Positions 1 to 11,280 of a stretch of 64,000 nt of DNA are shown piece by piece (the stretch's first letter is position 1; the number at the start of each line of letters is the position of its first letter). The DNA lies in assembly GCA_017311185.1 (NCBI GenBank), contig JAESUZ010004131.1:1-64000 (forward strand), in the 5' to 3' direction. Source of the stretch: Proteles cristata cristata (lineage: Eukaryota > Chordata > Mammalia > Carnivora > Hyaenidae). The position numbers were made by a program, and so were the translations under genes. The notes under the pieces are model-generated. The model had not been told where the DNA came from, ran no database searches, and saw only the letters and a program-made list of their open reading frames with translations.

Positions 1-1179
1 GTATCTGTAACCCGCACATTGTCCAAGGGTGAACTGTACTTGCCTAAAATCGTTCAACAAATGACAGAGCTGAGAGTTCCCTCTGATTCAGTCGGATGAG
101 GGTCACATGGTTCCACAAAGGAATCAAAATGTTAAGGAAGCAGATCTGGTTTTAAAAATTTATTTAAGTTTTCATCTTTTTCTTTGAGACAATGAAAATC
201 AAAGCCATTGTTTTCTTTATTCCAGCTACAAAAAGGAAAGTTCACAAGCTTTTCTTGACTAGTGGAGACCTGAAGCAATGGATGATTCCCAGTGGGGGCT
301 ATTTCAGACTGTCTTGGAGTCCTTGTGAGACACTTGACAAAGGGGGAAATCATTGTCAGTGGTTGAGCATCACTGTGGGTTATCACGCGGATGGATTCAC
401 AGCTGTGTATCTTTAGGCAGGTCCCAGCTCTCTGAGCCTCTTTTCTCCTCAGTACCATGAAGACAATACCATATATGGCAAATTTTGAGCAGGTTTTGTG
501 GTGAATATTTGCACTTTGGAAAAAGTTACTGCTTGATGTATTTGTTAAGAATACGCTCTTTCAGAGTTTGTTTACAATATCCGATATTTGAAGTTGTACA
601 TAATTATTAAATGCATGTTAAACGAATTTGCCTCCTTTAAAAATTAATTCCAGTACATAACCTTATAAGTATCTGAAAGTGGCACTGATTGAGCTGGTGT
701 CAAAGTGACAATGTTTTGTGGAGGACATGTTATCTCCATGTTATCAGGAATTTGGTTAAACTTCACATGTAAGAACCCCCCCCATCTTTTCTGAGAGATA
801 ATTATTGGGGGGCTATCACCTTACATTTAATCATATTCAATAATACCTAATTTGCAGTGGTCATGAATATATAATAAAATAATGTGTGTGGGGTACTTTG
901 CTCATATTTAGTGCACAATAAATGTTACTTTCCCTTTCCCTCATATCAACCCTAGTTAAATGTTCTAGAACCTCCTGACACTCAACATTAATCCAAGAAG
1001 CATGATGGCTCATGAAAAGGTTGAATGTACTTTATATGTATCTTGTTGGAATGCCCTTAGCTGTAATTCCCCTTAAGGTCCTCACTGTTTATTCAGTAGA
1101 CATTTGATTAGACAAACACTGAAACAATGAAAAGACTAAACAAAAATAGATGTAGATATAACATATTTTGTTAAAAGAT
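1..1179. other. Intronic sequence, nothing recognised
   Basis: AT-rich single-copy-looking sequence. Two overlapping open frames at 132-458 (-) and 192-416 (+) have no splice context, no known motif and no coding character, so they are not called. Confidence 0.5.
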
Positions 1180-1447
1180 AAAGTGAGGAATGTTAACAAT
1201 GTTAAGGATTTATCTGAGCAAAAATTGACCCCAATAGGCCATTGCCAAACCAGAGCTGGTTAGCAGCATTCTGCAGATGGGAGCTGGGAAAGATTTATTT
1301 AGAGAAGATATAGAATCAAAGAAAGGAAATTGATGGGCTGTAGCTTCAAGCCTACCTGGCTGGCTGTGATTGGTTGTCCTTAGCATTTGCCTTATTTGGA
1401 AAAGTGTAGTTGGTTGACTAATTGGTTGACTTTAGATTTCAATTTCT

Positions 1448-1682
1448 TTTATTTATTTATTTATTTATTTATTTAAAGATTTTTATTTATTTCTAGGAGA
1501 GAGAGAGAAAGATAGCATGAGCAGGGGAGGGTCAGAGAGAGGGAGTCACAGACTGAAACAGGCTCCAGGCTCCGAGCTGGCAGTCAGCACAGAGCCCGAC
1601 GCGGGGCTCGAACCCACGAACCGCGAGGTCATGACCTAAGCGAAAGTCGGATGTTTAACGGACTAAGCCACCCGGGCGCCCC
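1448..1682 (-). mobile_element. CAN-SINE (tRNA-Lys type), young subgroup, antisense
   Basis: Reverse orientation: T-rich tail on the left, head on the right ending gccacccgggcgcccc. It carries the subgroup marks ATTTATTTCTAGGAGAG, agtcacagactgaaaca and gacctaagcgaaagtcgg. It was inserted into the A tail of the neighbouring SINE at 1690-1899: tttcttttattt occurs on both sides (about 1444-1455 and 1686-1697), consistent with its target duplication. Its antisense tail places a CTAG acceptor-like site at 1495-1496 on the RGS7 sense strand. Confidence 0.9.
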
Positions 1683-1689
1683 TCTTTCT

Positions 1690-1899
1690 TTTATTTTTTA
1701 ACGTTTATTTTTCAGACACAGAGAAAGACAGAGCATGAGAGGGGGAAGGGTAGAGATAGAGGGAGACACAGAATCTGAAGCAGGCTCCAGGCTCTGAGCT
1801 GTTAGCACAGAGCACAACCTGGGCTTGAACTCACGAACCACGAGATCATGACCTGAGCTAAAGTCGGATGCTTAACTGACTGAGCCACCCAGGCGCCCC
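1690..1899 (-). mobile_element. CAN-SINE, older subgroup, antisense
   Basis: Reverse SINE with gttagcacagagcac, gagatcatgacctgagctaaag and a head ending actgagccacccaggcgcccc. The sequence ttag(g)tttcaatttctt follows its head at about 1901. Its partner ttagatttcaatttctt lies at about 1432, beyond the younger SINE. This element therefore inserted first and the neighbour landed in its tail. Confidence 0.9.
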
Positions 1900-1999
1900 C
1901 TTAGGTTTCAATTTCTTAACATTGAGATATTTACAGGCTGAGGTTTTAGTTTGCTTATATAGGCCACCAAAGCATTACAGCTACTTAGATCTAATGGCC

Positions 2000-2130
2000 T
2001 CCTTGTTTAATTAATTTTCTGAATTAATCCAAGTAATTAAAAACTGTCTAATTTTATTAGTAATTATTTTAAAATGACATTGATTAATTAATAAAATTAT
2101 TAATTAAGAAAATAAATTAATTAACACCGC
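2000..2130. repeat. AT-rich low-complexity block
   Basis: Repeated TTAATTAA/AATTAATT words (ttaattaatt, gattaattaataaaattattaattaag), many of them self-complementary. No coding or known repeat identity. Confidence 0.6.
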
Positions 2131-2239
2131 ATATATACAGACAGTGTCAAATCCCAAACACTTAGAGGTAAGAAACATAATAGAAATTTTAAGTCAGACT
2201 TAAGTCGGTAGGTGATGTGGAGCCATTAAAGATTTTTAA

Positions 2240-2458
2240 AAAAATTTTTAATGTTTATTTTTGAGAGAGAGAGAGAGAGAGAGAGAGAGGCAGCATGAGC
2301 AGGGGAGGGGCAGAGAGAGAGGGAGGCACAGAATCCGAAGCAGCTCCACGCTCTGAGCTGTCAGCACAGAGCCTGATGCGGGGCTTGAACTCACGAACTG
2401 AGAGATCATGACCTGAGCCGAAGTTGGACGCTTAACCGCCTGAGCCCCCAGGTACCCC
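2240..2458 (-). mobile_element. CAN-SINE, antisense
   Basis: Reverse element: tail tttaatgtttatttttgagag followed by a (GA)n run, then tcagcacagagcctgatgcggggcttgaactcacg and a slightly mutated head (tgagcccccaggtacccc). Confidence 0.88.
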
Positions 2459-3834
2459 TCTCAGCATTTTCTATCTACACTTTAGCCACCTTCACTGGAA
2501 GAAACAGAATGCGTTTAGGAACTGAACAAGTTGGTAGATATGAATGAAAAAAAGGAATAATATCATTACAATTTCTATATACACATTCCATCTTATTACG
2601 TTTCCCTAGGAATGTGACTTAGTTTTTGGCATTGCATGGTGTTACACGTGCACATAACATGCAAGGCAGCACTTCATAAATTATAGGATTAGACCAAAAC
2701 ACCGTCACAATGTGGCTTCTTTTTGCATATAAAGTGCTACATACTGCAGGTCAAGTTAGATCCCTGAGAGCTAATAGTTATCCACCTCACACAGCTTATG
2801 GAATCTGGAGGGGAAATACTGTTGCCGTAAGGAATAGTCCTTCAAACCAGTATTAAAAATGATTACATTCCATAACTATGTCAGACGCGTACGAATAAAT
2901 AGTATATAATAATATAAAATATAATAATATTAGAACATTACTGTATTTCAACGATTTGGGGGGCAGTGCATGTGTCTCTGACAATAGCCAAATACAATTG
3001 GGTTTTCAGATCAGGATTTCTGGCCAGTGCCGTGTGGAACAGCTAGCTGTAAGCCACCCCCAGTTGCTGAGTCTGCGTGACCTCCAGAAGTCCGTAGTTT
3101 AACTATAAGATAATAGACACGGGCTATCTAGCAATAAGTATGGCAAATTCCTGTTTTTGTTTGTTTTGTTTTTTCATTTTTTTCATGAAATTGTTGAGAA
3201 CTTTTGTCAGGAAGAAGGCAACCCAGAGCCTGATTTTCTTGGTATGGAAAAAACAAAATCACGGGAGATATAAAAGAAAGTTACTGGGCTAGAAGTTAGC
3301 CATTTGCTTGTCTAGGCTTAGACCTACTTTGCTTAGGGATTTTGTGTAAAGGAACCCACCATGCGTCCTTTCTCTCTGGAGAGTTCAAGAGAACGAATGA
3401 GCAGTTGCACTAAGCCTGTACGGAGAGCGCTCATTCATAGATGGATCAGCAAGGAGGTTATTATGTCTGCTCCCCACCCCCAGCCTTGCACATGTAAAGG
3501 ATGAACCAGAAAATTTACACTGAGTTTTTCCTTCTTTAGAACTAACTGTTCAGCGGGTTGGGGAGATCAATATGCCTGTTCAAATGCTTCTGAAAAATAA
3601 AGTCCATTTTAACTTCATAGTGCCTTGAATTGGCAGCACTGGACAAAGGGACAGTTAAAAGGGAAATTCTTTTCCTTTTGCCTTTCCACAATTTACCCAC
3701 CGATCTCCAAAGAATTCTAGGAAATTGAAATTTAAAAATCAGTGTATTAAATAAATAAACCAAGGAATGTCACACAGAGGAAAAGGTCAAGCTCAGCAGG
3801 AGCGAAAAACAATTTAAAACCTTCAAAAGCTTGA
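2459..3834. other. Intronic sequence, nothing recognised
   Basis: No repeat or exon that I can name. There is an AT-rich patch at 2893-2935 (repeated taataat words). The reverse open frame at 3542-3763 has no supporting context. Confidence 0.45.
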
Positions 3835-4060
3835 GAGGCGCCTGGGTGGCTTAGTCAGTTAAGCGTCTGACTTCAGCTCCGGTCATGGTCTCCCGGTTCA
3901 TGGGTTCGAGCCCCGCGTCGGGCTCTGTGCTGACAGCTCGGAGCCTGGAGCTGCTTCGGATTCTGTGTCTCCTTCTCTCTGCCCCTCCCCTGCTCACATT
4001 ATCTCTCTCTGTCTCTCAAAAATAAATAAACGTTAAAAAATAAAAAAAAACAACAACCCC
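3835..4060 (+). mobile_element. CAN-SINE, sense, with target duplication
   Basis: Full-length: head gaggcgcctgggtggcttag, B box gttcgagccccgcg, CT block, and an A tail with aataaataaacgtt. It is flanked by the 19-bp duplication aaaaccttcaaaagcttga (3816-3834) and aaaaccttaaaaagcttga (4061-4079), with one mismatch. The tail supplies an AATAAA in the gene's sense orientation. Confidence 0.93.
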
Positions 4061-4305
4061 AAAACCTTAAAAAGCTTGAAACATAAGGCAAACGGCCAAA
4101 TCAGTATACATGTATTTATTTTTAGTGTGTGCATCTGAAGTGGATAAATCATCATTGCCATGATTATGCTTTTGTCCTTCTAAAGTGCTTTTCCCTTGCA
4201 TTCAGGTTATAATCCTTTTTTAAAAAATATTTTTGAATGAGAGTCATAGGCAGGGTATTAATTCTTAGGCTAAGCAGGCCGGATGAACCTCTGCTAACAC
4301 TAATC

Positions 4306-4760
4306 GTATACAGGTATCCCTGCTTTTAGAACGTTCTCTTTATGCCACTTCGCTTTTATGAAAGACCTATTTTGGTACCTGTTTTCACTAACCAAAATAA
4401 ATCCGAAGATGATTTTTGTTTTTACAAAAAAAGGCCCAAACTGGAATATTAAGCGTCCTTTCGGCAGCAAGCCCTTAATAGAGGCAGCGCTTACCCCAGT
4501 CAGTGAGCGTGGCGCCTCCTAGGGCTTTCCCCAGGAACTACACTCAGTGTTTCAGCATCATGCCACCAGAGCTTTGAATTCCATCTGTGACCATCTGGGC
4601 TTTATCTCCATTTATTTTGTGTGGCTGCTGGCAAGATGTGACCTAAAGTATCAGAAAAGCCTAAGAGACTTATTTTGGGGGTCTGGGAATGTCCAGAAAA
4701 CTTTCCAAATTAGTGGTAATGGCTTCCTCACCTTAAGCCATTGTGGCTTATGAGAGGTAT
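4306..4760. repeat. Possible unclassified interspersed repeat
   Basis: The stretch beginning atacaggtatccctgctttt and continuing tatgccacttcgctttta, agacctattttggtacctg resembles a dispersed repeat that I recall from carnivore and ungulate DNA but cannot name. Open frames at 4547-4753 and 4741-4923 fall in or next to it and are not considered genes. Confidence 0.35.
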
Positions 4761-6037
4761 CATGGGAGCATTACTTTTCCGTAACCGGGAACACTCATAT
4801 GTTGTGGGGGTGACTGCAGGTCATGTTTTTGATCACTTCTGTCAAAACGACATTAAAATTGTCCCAGAGACATCTCTGAGCCCCCATTTTACAAAAGAAC
4901 TTGTCATAAAGCAGGTTACTTAAGTAATATATCTTGGTATCACATGATTGGAAATACATGTTTTTAGCCCTTCTGCCTACACTTAATCCAAATCCCTCAT
5001 GTTTCCTCTCAGGGGAAGCAGAGCACAGCTATTTCTTGTGGCTCCAAAAATAGCCCTCCATGCACTGACAGGTTTTGTCCAGAGCAGCATGCTCAACCTG
5101 GATTGTCTGAGAATATTAAGCCCTAGTTGCCTGAGGGAGCCATTGTATGTGATAAATGAACCTCTCTCCCATACATGTGGAATACTACTAGCCCACTACC
5201 AACCTTGAGAGAATTGCGAAAGTAACTACTCATATTCTGAAGGGCTTAATTCTCTTACAGAACCCCCACTGAGAGAGAAGGCTGTGCAGGGCATGACTTC
5301 ATTTGGCCTCGTTGTTTGCATTTTTAAAACAGAAGCGTCCTACCCAGGTGAAGCTGTGCATCAGTGAAACCACTGGGCGGGCATCCTTTCCTCATCCTTA
5401 GAAAGGACCTCACGCCTTTGGCTCCTGAGCCCTGGCAAGAAGGCTCGGATTCTAGGTTCCCAGGCAGGCATATGGGCAAAGAGCTGCCTGGCTGATCAAG
5501 GCTGAGGAACAGTGCTTTCTAGGGTGAACACAGACGCCTTATCTCTCCACCTCAGAAAGCTGGTCACGTTCTCCTACCATGATCATTGCTGCAAGAACAT
5601 GTGTCCCTTATATTTCCTCACTCAATGTGCTATCCTTTCTGGTCTTGAACCTCTTGATTATCATCTGTGTCTGAAGTCTCCCTGACAATGATTGGACTCA
5701 GAACTTCATCTCACATTTTTAGCTCTAATCAGGCTAAGGGGACAGAATGGACCAAAAAACAATGAGTATAAGATGGATCAAAGGTCAGGCTCCTTGTTAT
5801 TTTAACTCCTTCTTACTTTGCCACTCAATGCTTGGTCTTCTGAAATCAGAATTCAATTCAACTTCTGTACTTAAGAAGACTCTGGGACATGTGCTCAGTG
5901 CCTTAAGGATAATATTCCTAATAATACTTGGTAGGTTTTATAACCATGTATCTTATACATAGATATCATTTGGTCCTCATTGAACTTGAGAGGTAACTAG
6001 AATTAACTCCATTTAATGGACAAAGATACAAGTGTTT
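4761..6037. other. Intronic sequence, nothing recognised
   Basis: No SINE and no recognisable exon. Short + frames at 4999-5208 and 5747-5962 lack homology to anything I know and lack splice context. Confidence 0.45.
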
Positions 6038-6053
6038 AAAATGGAAGGCTTCC

Positions 6054-6291
6054 GGGGTGCCTGGGTGGCTTAGTCGGTTAAGCGTCCGACTTTCCCTTAG
6101 GTCATGATCTCGCGGTTCGTGGGTTCGAGCCCCGCGTCGGGCTCTGTGCTGACTGCCAGCTCAGAGCCTGGAGCCTGTTTCAGTCTGTGACTCTCCTCTC
6201 TCTCTGACCCTCCCCTGCTCATGCTGTCTCTCTCTCTCTCTCCTAGAAATAAATAAAACATTAAAAAAAATTTATAAAAAAAAAATAAAAT
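6054..6291 (+). mobile_element. CAN-SINE, young subgroup, sense, perfect TSD
   Basis: Carries the subgroup marks gactttcccttaggtcatg, ctgactgccagctcagagcc, tcagtctgtgactctc and tcctagaaataaataaaac. It is flanked by the perfect 16-bp duplication aaaatggaaggcttcc at 6038-6053 and 6292-6307. Intact CpGs in the B-box region (gttcgagccccgcgtcgg) indicate recent insertion. Confidence 0.95.
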
Positions 6292-6307
6292 AAAATGGAA
6301 GGCTTCC

Positions 6308-7015
6308 CCAAGATGATGAACTAATATGACTCCCATAAGGTAAATAATCTTTACCTTAGCCTTATTTCATTGTTTCACATTTGGACTGGACTGTGTAGCG
6401 TCATCTTATATTGTCTCCAGACACTCGGCTAACTCTGGAGCCGTACGTGTTCAAACTAGTTGTACGGTCTTGTCTGCCTTCCTGCCTACTCTGTTCAATC
6501 CCACTGTTCCGAATGTCGTTCCACGTCATGCCACGTGTCATTATGGAAATTGTGTGATGACAAGAGACCCTGAAAGAAGAACTTTCGTGTCTTTCTCTGA
6601 GAATACTAGATTCTTACAGAGCAAATAATGTGTGGTACTACCTTTAGTGGAATGATGAAACACAGCGTCCATATTTCTATGTTTACTTTTATTAGGTTGA
6701 TTTCTAACTGTTCTCCCCCTTGTCCCCTGGCTAAAAAATACTGCAGTGTAGGCTTGATGATATGAGTACCCCTTAATGAGGCGGACAGAAGAAAGGAGGG
6801 GATGAAATAAAGTCAGATTTTTGTTGTCTTTCTTGCTATATAAACATGAATGTTCAACTTCAGTCATAATAATGACATCTTTGTTCACGAATACTGGCTG
6901 CTAATTGAATTTGTAGAAGGGTGGACTTCAGTTCATTTTATAGTTTGTAGATAACTGTTGAAACTAAATTGCAGGTTAAATAATTTATATTTTAACGTAA
7001 GAGCTAAAATGAATC
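6308..7015. other. Intronic sequence, nothing recognised
   Basis: A 115-codon reverse open frame (6541-6888) occupies part of this stretch. It has no recognisable domain and no exon-like borders, so I treat it as chance. Confidence 0.45.
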
Positions 7016-7032
7016 TAGTGTCTCCTGATTTA

Positions 7033-7256
7033 TTTTATTTTTTTTTAAATATTTTTATTTATTTCTAGGAGAGAGAGAGAGAGACAGTGCGAGCAGGGGA
7101 GGGTCAGAGAAAGAGGGAGTCACAGAGCGAAACAGGCTCCAGGCTCTGAGCTGGCAGTCAGCACAGAGCCCGACGTGGGGCCCGAACCCACGAACCGCGA
7201 GATCATGACCTAAGCGAAAGTCGGATGCTCAACCGACTAAGCCACCCAGGCACCCC
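7033..7256 (-). mobile_element. CAN-SINE, young subgroup, antisense, with TSD
   Basis: Reverse element with atttatttctaggagag, ctgagctggcagtcagcac and gacctaagcgaaagtcgg. Duplication tagtgtctcctgattta (7016-7032) and taatgtctcctgattta (7257-7273). A CTAG acceptor-like dinucleotide lies at 7067-7068 on the gene's sense strand. Confidence 0.94.
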
Positions 7257-7273
7257 TAATGTCTCCTGATTTA

Positions 7274-8137
7274 AATTCCATCTTCCGTTCCTAGCCATTC
7301 CTGTTATGTTATGCTCATGAATTCTTATGAATTTATATTCGTTGCCATCTTTTTGAAGACATTTAGATTTTTTGTAATCAAGACTTCAATGACACTGATA
7401 ATTTTGAGATAATTTTTTTTTTTAATCTAAGAGCTCAGGAGTATATCACGGGTGATACTCACCCCTTTAAGCAGTAGGTATGAATGTTCTTAAACTATAA
7501 TAAAAGATTTTAACATTTAATGGTCCTGAAGACGAGAGGTACCTAGAAAACAGTGCTCAATGGATTTCTCCTGAGGGATGAGTCTGAGGAGAAAGACGAA
7601 GGGCAAAGTCACGGATAGAAGCATCACTAGTTTTCACAGTTCCCATGCATGAAATTTGCACTTCGTAGGGTGTTTACAGAATCATGGGGCTGTCTCAGGC
7701 CTTCAGCAAATGTGGCATTTTTTTGAATCACAAAATACTGTGATGAGAGCTTTCTTTCTGCCACCGGGTTAATCTCTTGATTTCAGTCACTTTCTGTGGA
7801 CGGCTAAGATGCTGTCAGTCCATTGTACAAGATTGTTCTTGGTCTCTGGTTTTCAGTGAAGGATAGAGAAGGAAGTAAGCATGTTTTGCCAAGTGTGAAG
7901 GTTTTGGAGGAAGAAAGAGAGCTTATTTCGCAGGCTCCTGGAAATGGTTCTGTGGGGCCCAGTTACCAGAAAGACTAGGATTTCTTTATCATTATCAAGT
8001 AGGGTTGGCGATACTGAGGGAGGTACTCTATGCAGAGCTTTGTGAAAGGGTGGGCCTCCTTATCAGCGGAAGGGTTCGACGCAGGATCAGAATTCATAAT
8101 TTATGTACCATGAATATGATAAACAAGGTCTTAGTCA
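7274..8137. other. Intronic sequence, nothing recognised
   Basis: Between two young SINEs. No repeat, exon or open frame worth calling. Confidence 0.45.
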
Positions 8138-8154
8138 CTAAAGTCTGGAATTTT

Positions 8155-8368
8155 TTTTTTTAATATTTTATTTATTTCTAGGAGAGAGAGAGAGAGACAG
8201 TGCGAGCAGGGGAGGGTCAGAGAGAGAGGGAGTCACAGACTGAAACAGGCTCCAGGCTCTGAGCTGGCAGTGAGCCCAGAGCCCGACGCGGGTCTCGAAC
8301 CCACGAACTGTGAGATCATGACCTAAGCGAAAGTCGGACGCTTAACCGATTAAGCCACCCAGGCGCCC
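8155..8368 (-). mobile_element. CAN-SINE, young subgroup, antisense, with TSD
   Basis: Reverse element with tttatttctaggagag, gggagtcacagactgaaaca and gacctaagcgaaagtcgg. Duplication ctaaagtctggaatttt at 8138-8154 and 8369-8385. An acceptor-like AG lies at 8180-8181 on the + strand. Confidence 0.94.
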
Positions 8369-8450
8369 CTAAAGTCTGGAATTTTAAGATGAGGGTGCAT
8401 CTTTTAAACTTGGGAGAGTCAAATATTAATTAAAAAATTAAATAATACCA

Positions 8451-8680
8451 GGGCGCCTGGGTGGCTCAGTTGACTGAGCATCCGACTTCAGCTCGGGTCA
8501 TGATCTAACGGTTAGTGAGTTCGAGCCCCACGCCGGGCTCTGTGCTGACAGCTCAGAGTCTGGAGCCTGCTTTCGATTCTGTGTCTCCCTCTATCCCTTT
8601 CTCCCCCAGCTTCCCCGCTCATGCTCTCACTCTCTCTCTCTCTCTCTCTCTCAAAAATAAACTAAAAAAAATTAAATAAA
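8451..8680 (+). mobile_element. CAN-SINE, older subgroup, sense
   Basis: Head gggcgcctgggtggctcag, then catccgacttcagctcgg, gttcgagccccacgccggg and tgctgacagctcagagtc, a long (CT)n block and caaaaataaacta. Flanks share aattaaataa(t/a), probably the target duplication. Confidence 0.9.
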
Positions 8681-8689
8681 ACCTATGAC

Positions 8690-9756
8690 TTCAGGTAACA
8701 GGTGATTTAGTTACAGAATTTATTACCCAAGGAGCCACAAAACTTAAATAGGTTCAGAAAGTGTTGGATGAATTTATGAGCAATGAAGACATACATGGCT
8801 CTAAAGAGAAGCTAAGGTTTGATGGAAGAACTGAAACATTAGCATAATTCCAAAGCTCTTGTTGAGCTCTTATGCTCTGTGACAGTATTTTGAGACCCTT
8901 TCCATTAGTGAGACTGTGTTAAAATCACAAGCTCAGTAGAGACCCTCCTGGCATCTCTTACTGGTTTTTTTCTCCTAATATCAGAGGATTAGTAAATACA
9001 AGGCATATTCTGCGTTCTCTGTTTTTTTCCCTCACCCAAGGCAATGACTGTCTTTAGATCATTTGTTTCCTAAGTATTCACTGACAAGTTACTTTAAGAG
9101 AACAACTGGTCTGTCTTTGCTAAACCCTGGTCATTGAGGAATTTCAAGCTAATTCCAGAAGCTAAAATAGGAAAAGAGCTCAACCCAGAATCAGGTATTC
9201 TGTATCAAGGAGAAAGTTAACAAGAAAGACTTCTCATTTATCAGGGTTCCTCCCGTCTCCTGAGTGAGGGCTGATGCTGAGACTATTGATTCTGTCTACC
9301 AGGGTGATAATGAGGTGTGACTAATTTAAAAAGAATGTAAAACAGTTTAGTCCATTAGCTCTGAATTTAAAAGACAGGGGAAAAGTTTTTTTTTCCTAGG
9401 TAGACCAGTTTAGTTGCTGAAGACCACTGGTCATTGCGCAGAATGTTTACATATAGTATATTATAGCAGGTAATTGGGGACATTTGACCCCAGAATGTGT
9501 GACGATAGATGTTTGAATACTTTACAGCATAAGATTTTGATCTTGTTATTTGAGCACTCTCAAATAATCCAAATTTTTCATGAAAAAATTATAAAGGTAA
9601 TATATGTTCATGGCTAAAAAACAAACAAGACTACATATAGCACAGAAATACGTAAAGTGAAAAATAGAAGATCTCCACCACCAATTCCTTACGATTTCTG
9701 CCCCAAATAACTATGGGAGGGCTCACTGTCAAAATATTTATAATCTAAAAGGAATG
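8690..9756. other. Intronic sequence; weak old repeat near the end
   Basis: Mostly nothing recognised. The part at about 9560-9720 (aaaggtaatatatgttcatgg) looks like a decayed interspersed repeat that I cannot classify. Confidence 0.4.
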
Positions 9757-10130
9757 AGGGACACTTGAGTGGCTGAGTTGGTTAAGCATCTGACTCTTGC
9801 TCTTAGCTCAGGTCTTGATGTCAGCGTTGTGAGTTCAAGCTCTGTTTTGGGCTCTGTGCTGGGCATGAAGCCTACTATTTTTAAATTTTTTTAAATGTTT
9901 TTTTTATTTATTTCTGAGAGAGAGAGAGAGAGAGCATAAGGCGGGGAGGGTCAGAGAGAGAGGGAGATAGAGAATCCAAAGCAGGCTCCAGGCTCTGAGC
10001 TGTCAACACAGAGCCCGACGCGGGGCTCGAACCCATGAACTGTGAGATCATGACCTGAGCCGCAGTTGGATGCTTAACCGACTGAGCCACCCAGGCGCCC
10101 TGAAGCCTACTTAAAAACAAAAACAAAAAC
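9757..10130 (+). mobile_element. Older CAN-SINE, sense, interrupted by a second SINE
   Basis: Diverged head (gacacttgagtggctgagttgg), catctgactcttgctcttag and gggctctgtgctgggcatgaagcc are of the older carnivore type. The body stops at 9876. It resumes at about 10101 with tgaagcctact and an A-rich tail, because a reverse SINE (9877-10100) is inserted in it. Confidence 0.8.
9877..10100 (-). mobile_element. CAN-SINE, antisense, nested in the older SINE
   Basis: Reverse element ending gagccacccaggcgccc. It is flanked by an 11-bp duplication of host-SINE sequence, tgaagcctact, at 9866-9876 and 10101-10111. The duplication dates it after the host element. Confidence 0.92.
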
Positions 10131-10135
10131 TTAGG

Positions 10136-10330
10136 GAGGCTCCTGGGCGTCTCAGTCAGTTGAGTGTCTGACTCTTGATTCCAGCTCAGGTCCTGATTTC
10201 ACTGTACATGCATTTGAGCACCACATTGGACTCCTCGCTGACAGTGCAGAGCCTGCTTGAGATTTTCTCTCTCTTTCTCTCTCTTCTCCCCTCCTCTGCT
10301 TGCTCTCTCTCTCTCTCTCAAAAATAAACA
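10136..10330 (+). mobile_element. Older CAN-SINE, sense
   Basis: Diverged copy directly after the nested pair: aggctcctgggcgtctcagtcagttgagtgtctgactcttgattcc, cagagcctgcttgagattt, a CT block and ctcaaaaataaacattg. Confidence 0.82.
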
Positions 10331-11039
10331 TTGAACAACTTAAAATTATTTTTAAAAATAAAAGAAATGATAAATAGGTACAAAATTAACTTCAACATAA
10401 GTCATGTAAAGTAAGGCGGGCTTAAATATTAAAAAAATAATGACAATATATTTATCTGAGTTCCAAAGGAGCTATGGTGCATTCAGTCGGGATGAAGGAG
10501 GCAGGGGAAAGGATTAGGAAAATTTTCAGTAAGAAAATTAATGTTGAAATTATCCTAAAAGTATAATTGAACTCCCCCAGACAAGATAGAAAACGGAAGG
10601 ACACACTGGCAGAAGGAATAGCATGGGGAAAGGTGAAGCAGTGAGCCATGGCTGGGCATGTGTGGAGCATGAGGTGCTGTGAGGAGACTGGGGGGTTATA
10701 AGGCTGGAATGATTGGTGTGCACCTCACGGTGGAGACATTTGAATGGTTATTTAACTTAACAGAGAGTTTATGAGGTTGTCAGGTCAATCAAAATTTTAA
10801 ATAAAGGGTGACATATTCAGCTGCCTCCCAAGTTAATTCAACAGTTGAGTGGATTAAGGTAGGTGCCAACCAGACTATTACAGAGAGACTATCAAGCAGG
10901 CTGTCCATGAACTGAGTGATGACACAATGGACCTAAGGTTTGAGAATCACTGCGGCCTTCAGAGAGGTGGATAGACCTGGACGAGGTGGCTGAAGGATTC
11001 CTGTATAGGTCACCGTTGTAAGCACGAGTCTTGCTCATT
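10331..11039. other. Intronic sequence, nothing recognised
   Basis: No nameable repeat. The 72-codon reverse frame at 10452-10670 has no support. Confidence 0.4.
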
Positions 11040-11280
11040 CTCATCTTGAAGCCAGGATGAAGCAGTCCATTTAGGATTCGAATGTTCTGCGTCTTCCTTC
11101 TCTTTCCATCGCTGTATCCTGGCTACCCTGTAGGCTCAGCTCAGTCTTACCTTTTTCACGAAACCTTTTCCAATACTTCAGGAGACACTGGCAACTTTCC
11201 TCCTTGAACTCTGCCTGCAGTAGAAGTAGCCATTAGCCTTCTTTTGAAACTTAAACAACTGGCCCCTCAGAGGAACAAAA
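11040..11280 (+). repeat. LINE-2 3'-end fragment (probable)
   Basis: The order of words (ctcagctcagtcttacc, cacgaaaccttttccaatac, ttcctccttgaactctg) parallels the 3' region of L2 elements. Strongly decayed. Confidence 0.5.

Larger units (their letters stand above)
1180..2010. repeat. Possible old LTR-type repeat, split by two SINEs
   Basis: Sequence from about 1189 (ttaaggatttatctgagcaa) to 1440, and again from 1900 to about 2010 (gaggttttagtttgc, ggcctccttgtttaatt), resembles an old mammalian LTR-like consensus that I recall but cannot name. It is interrupted at 1448-1899 by two CAN-SINEs. The assignment is tentative. Confidence 0.35.

Noticed and set aside
3835..3910. tRNA genes at SINE heads
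   Set aside because: A and B boxes are present because the SINEs derive from tRNA-Lys, but the heads lack a proper acceptor stem and run into SINE bodies with A tails.
9908..10126. Open frames reading AQSVKHPTAAQVMISQF...GSVLTAQSLEP and similar, found at many places (for example 15016, 17500, 46937, 51070, 56820, 58997, 59898)
   Set aside because: This is the translation of CAN-SINE sequence, recurring wherever a SINE occurs. It is not a protein family.
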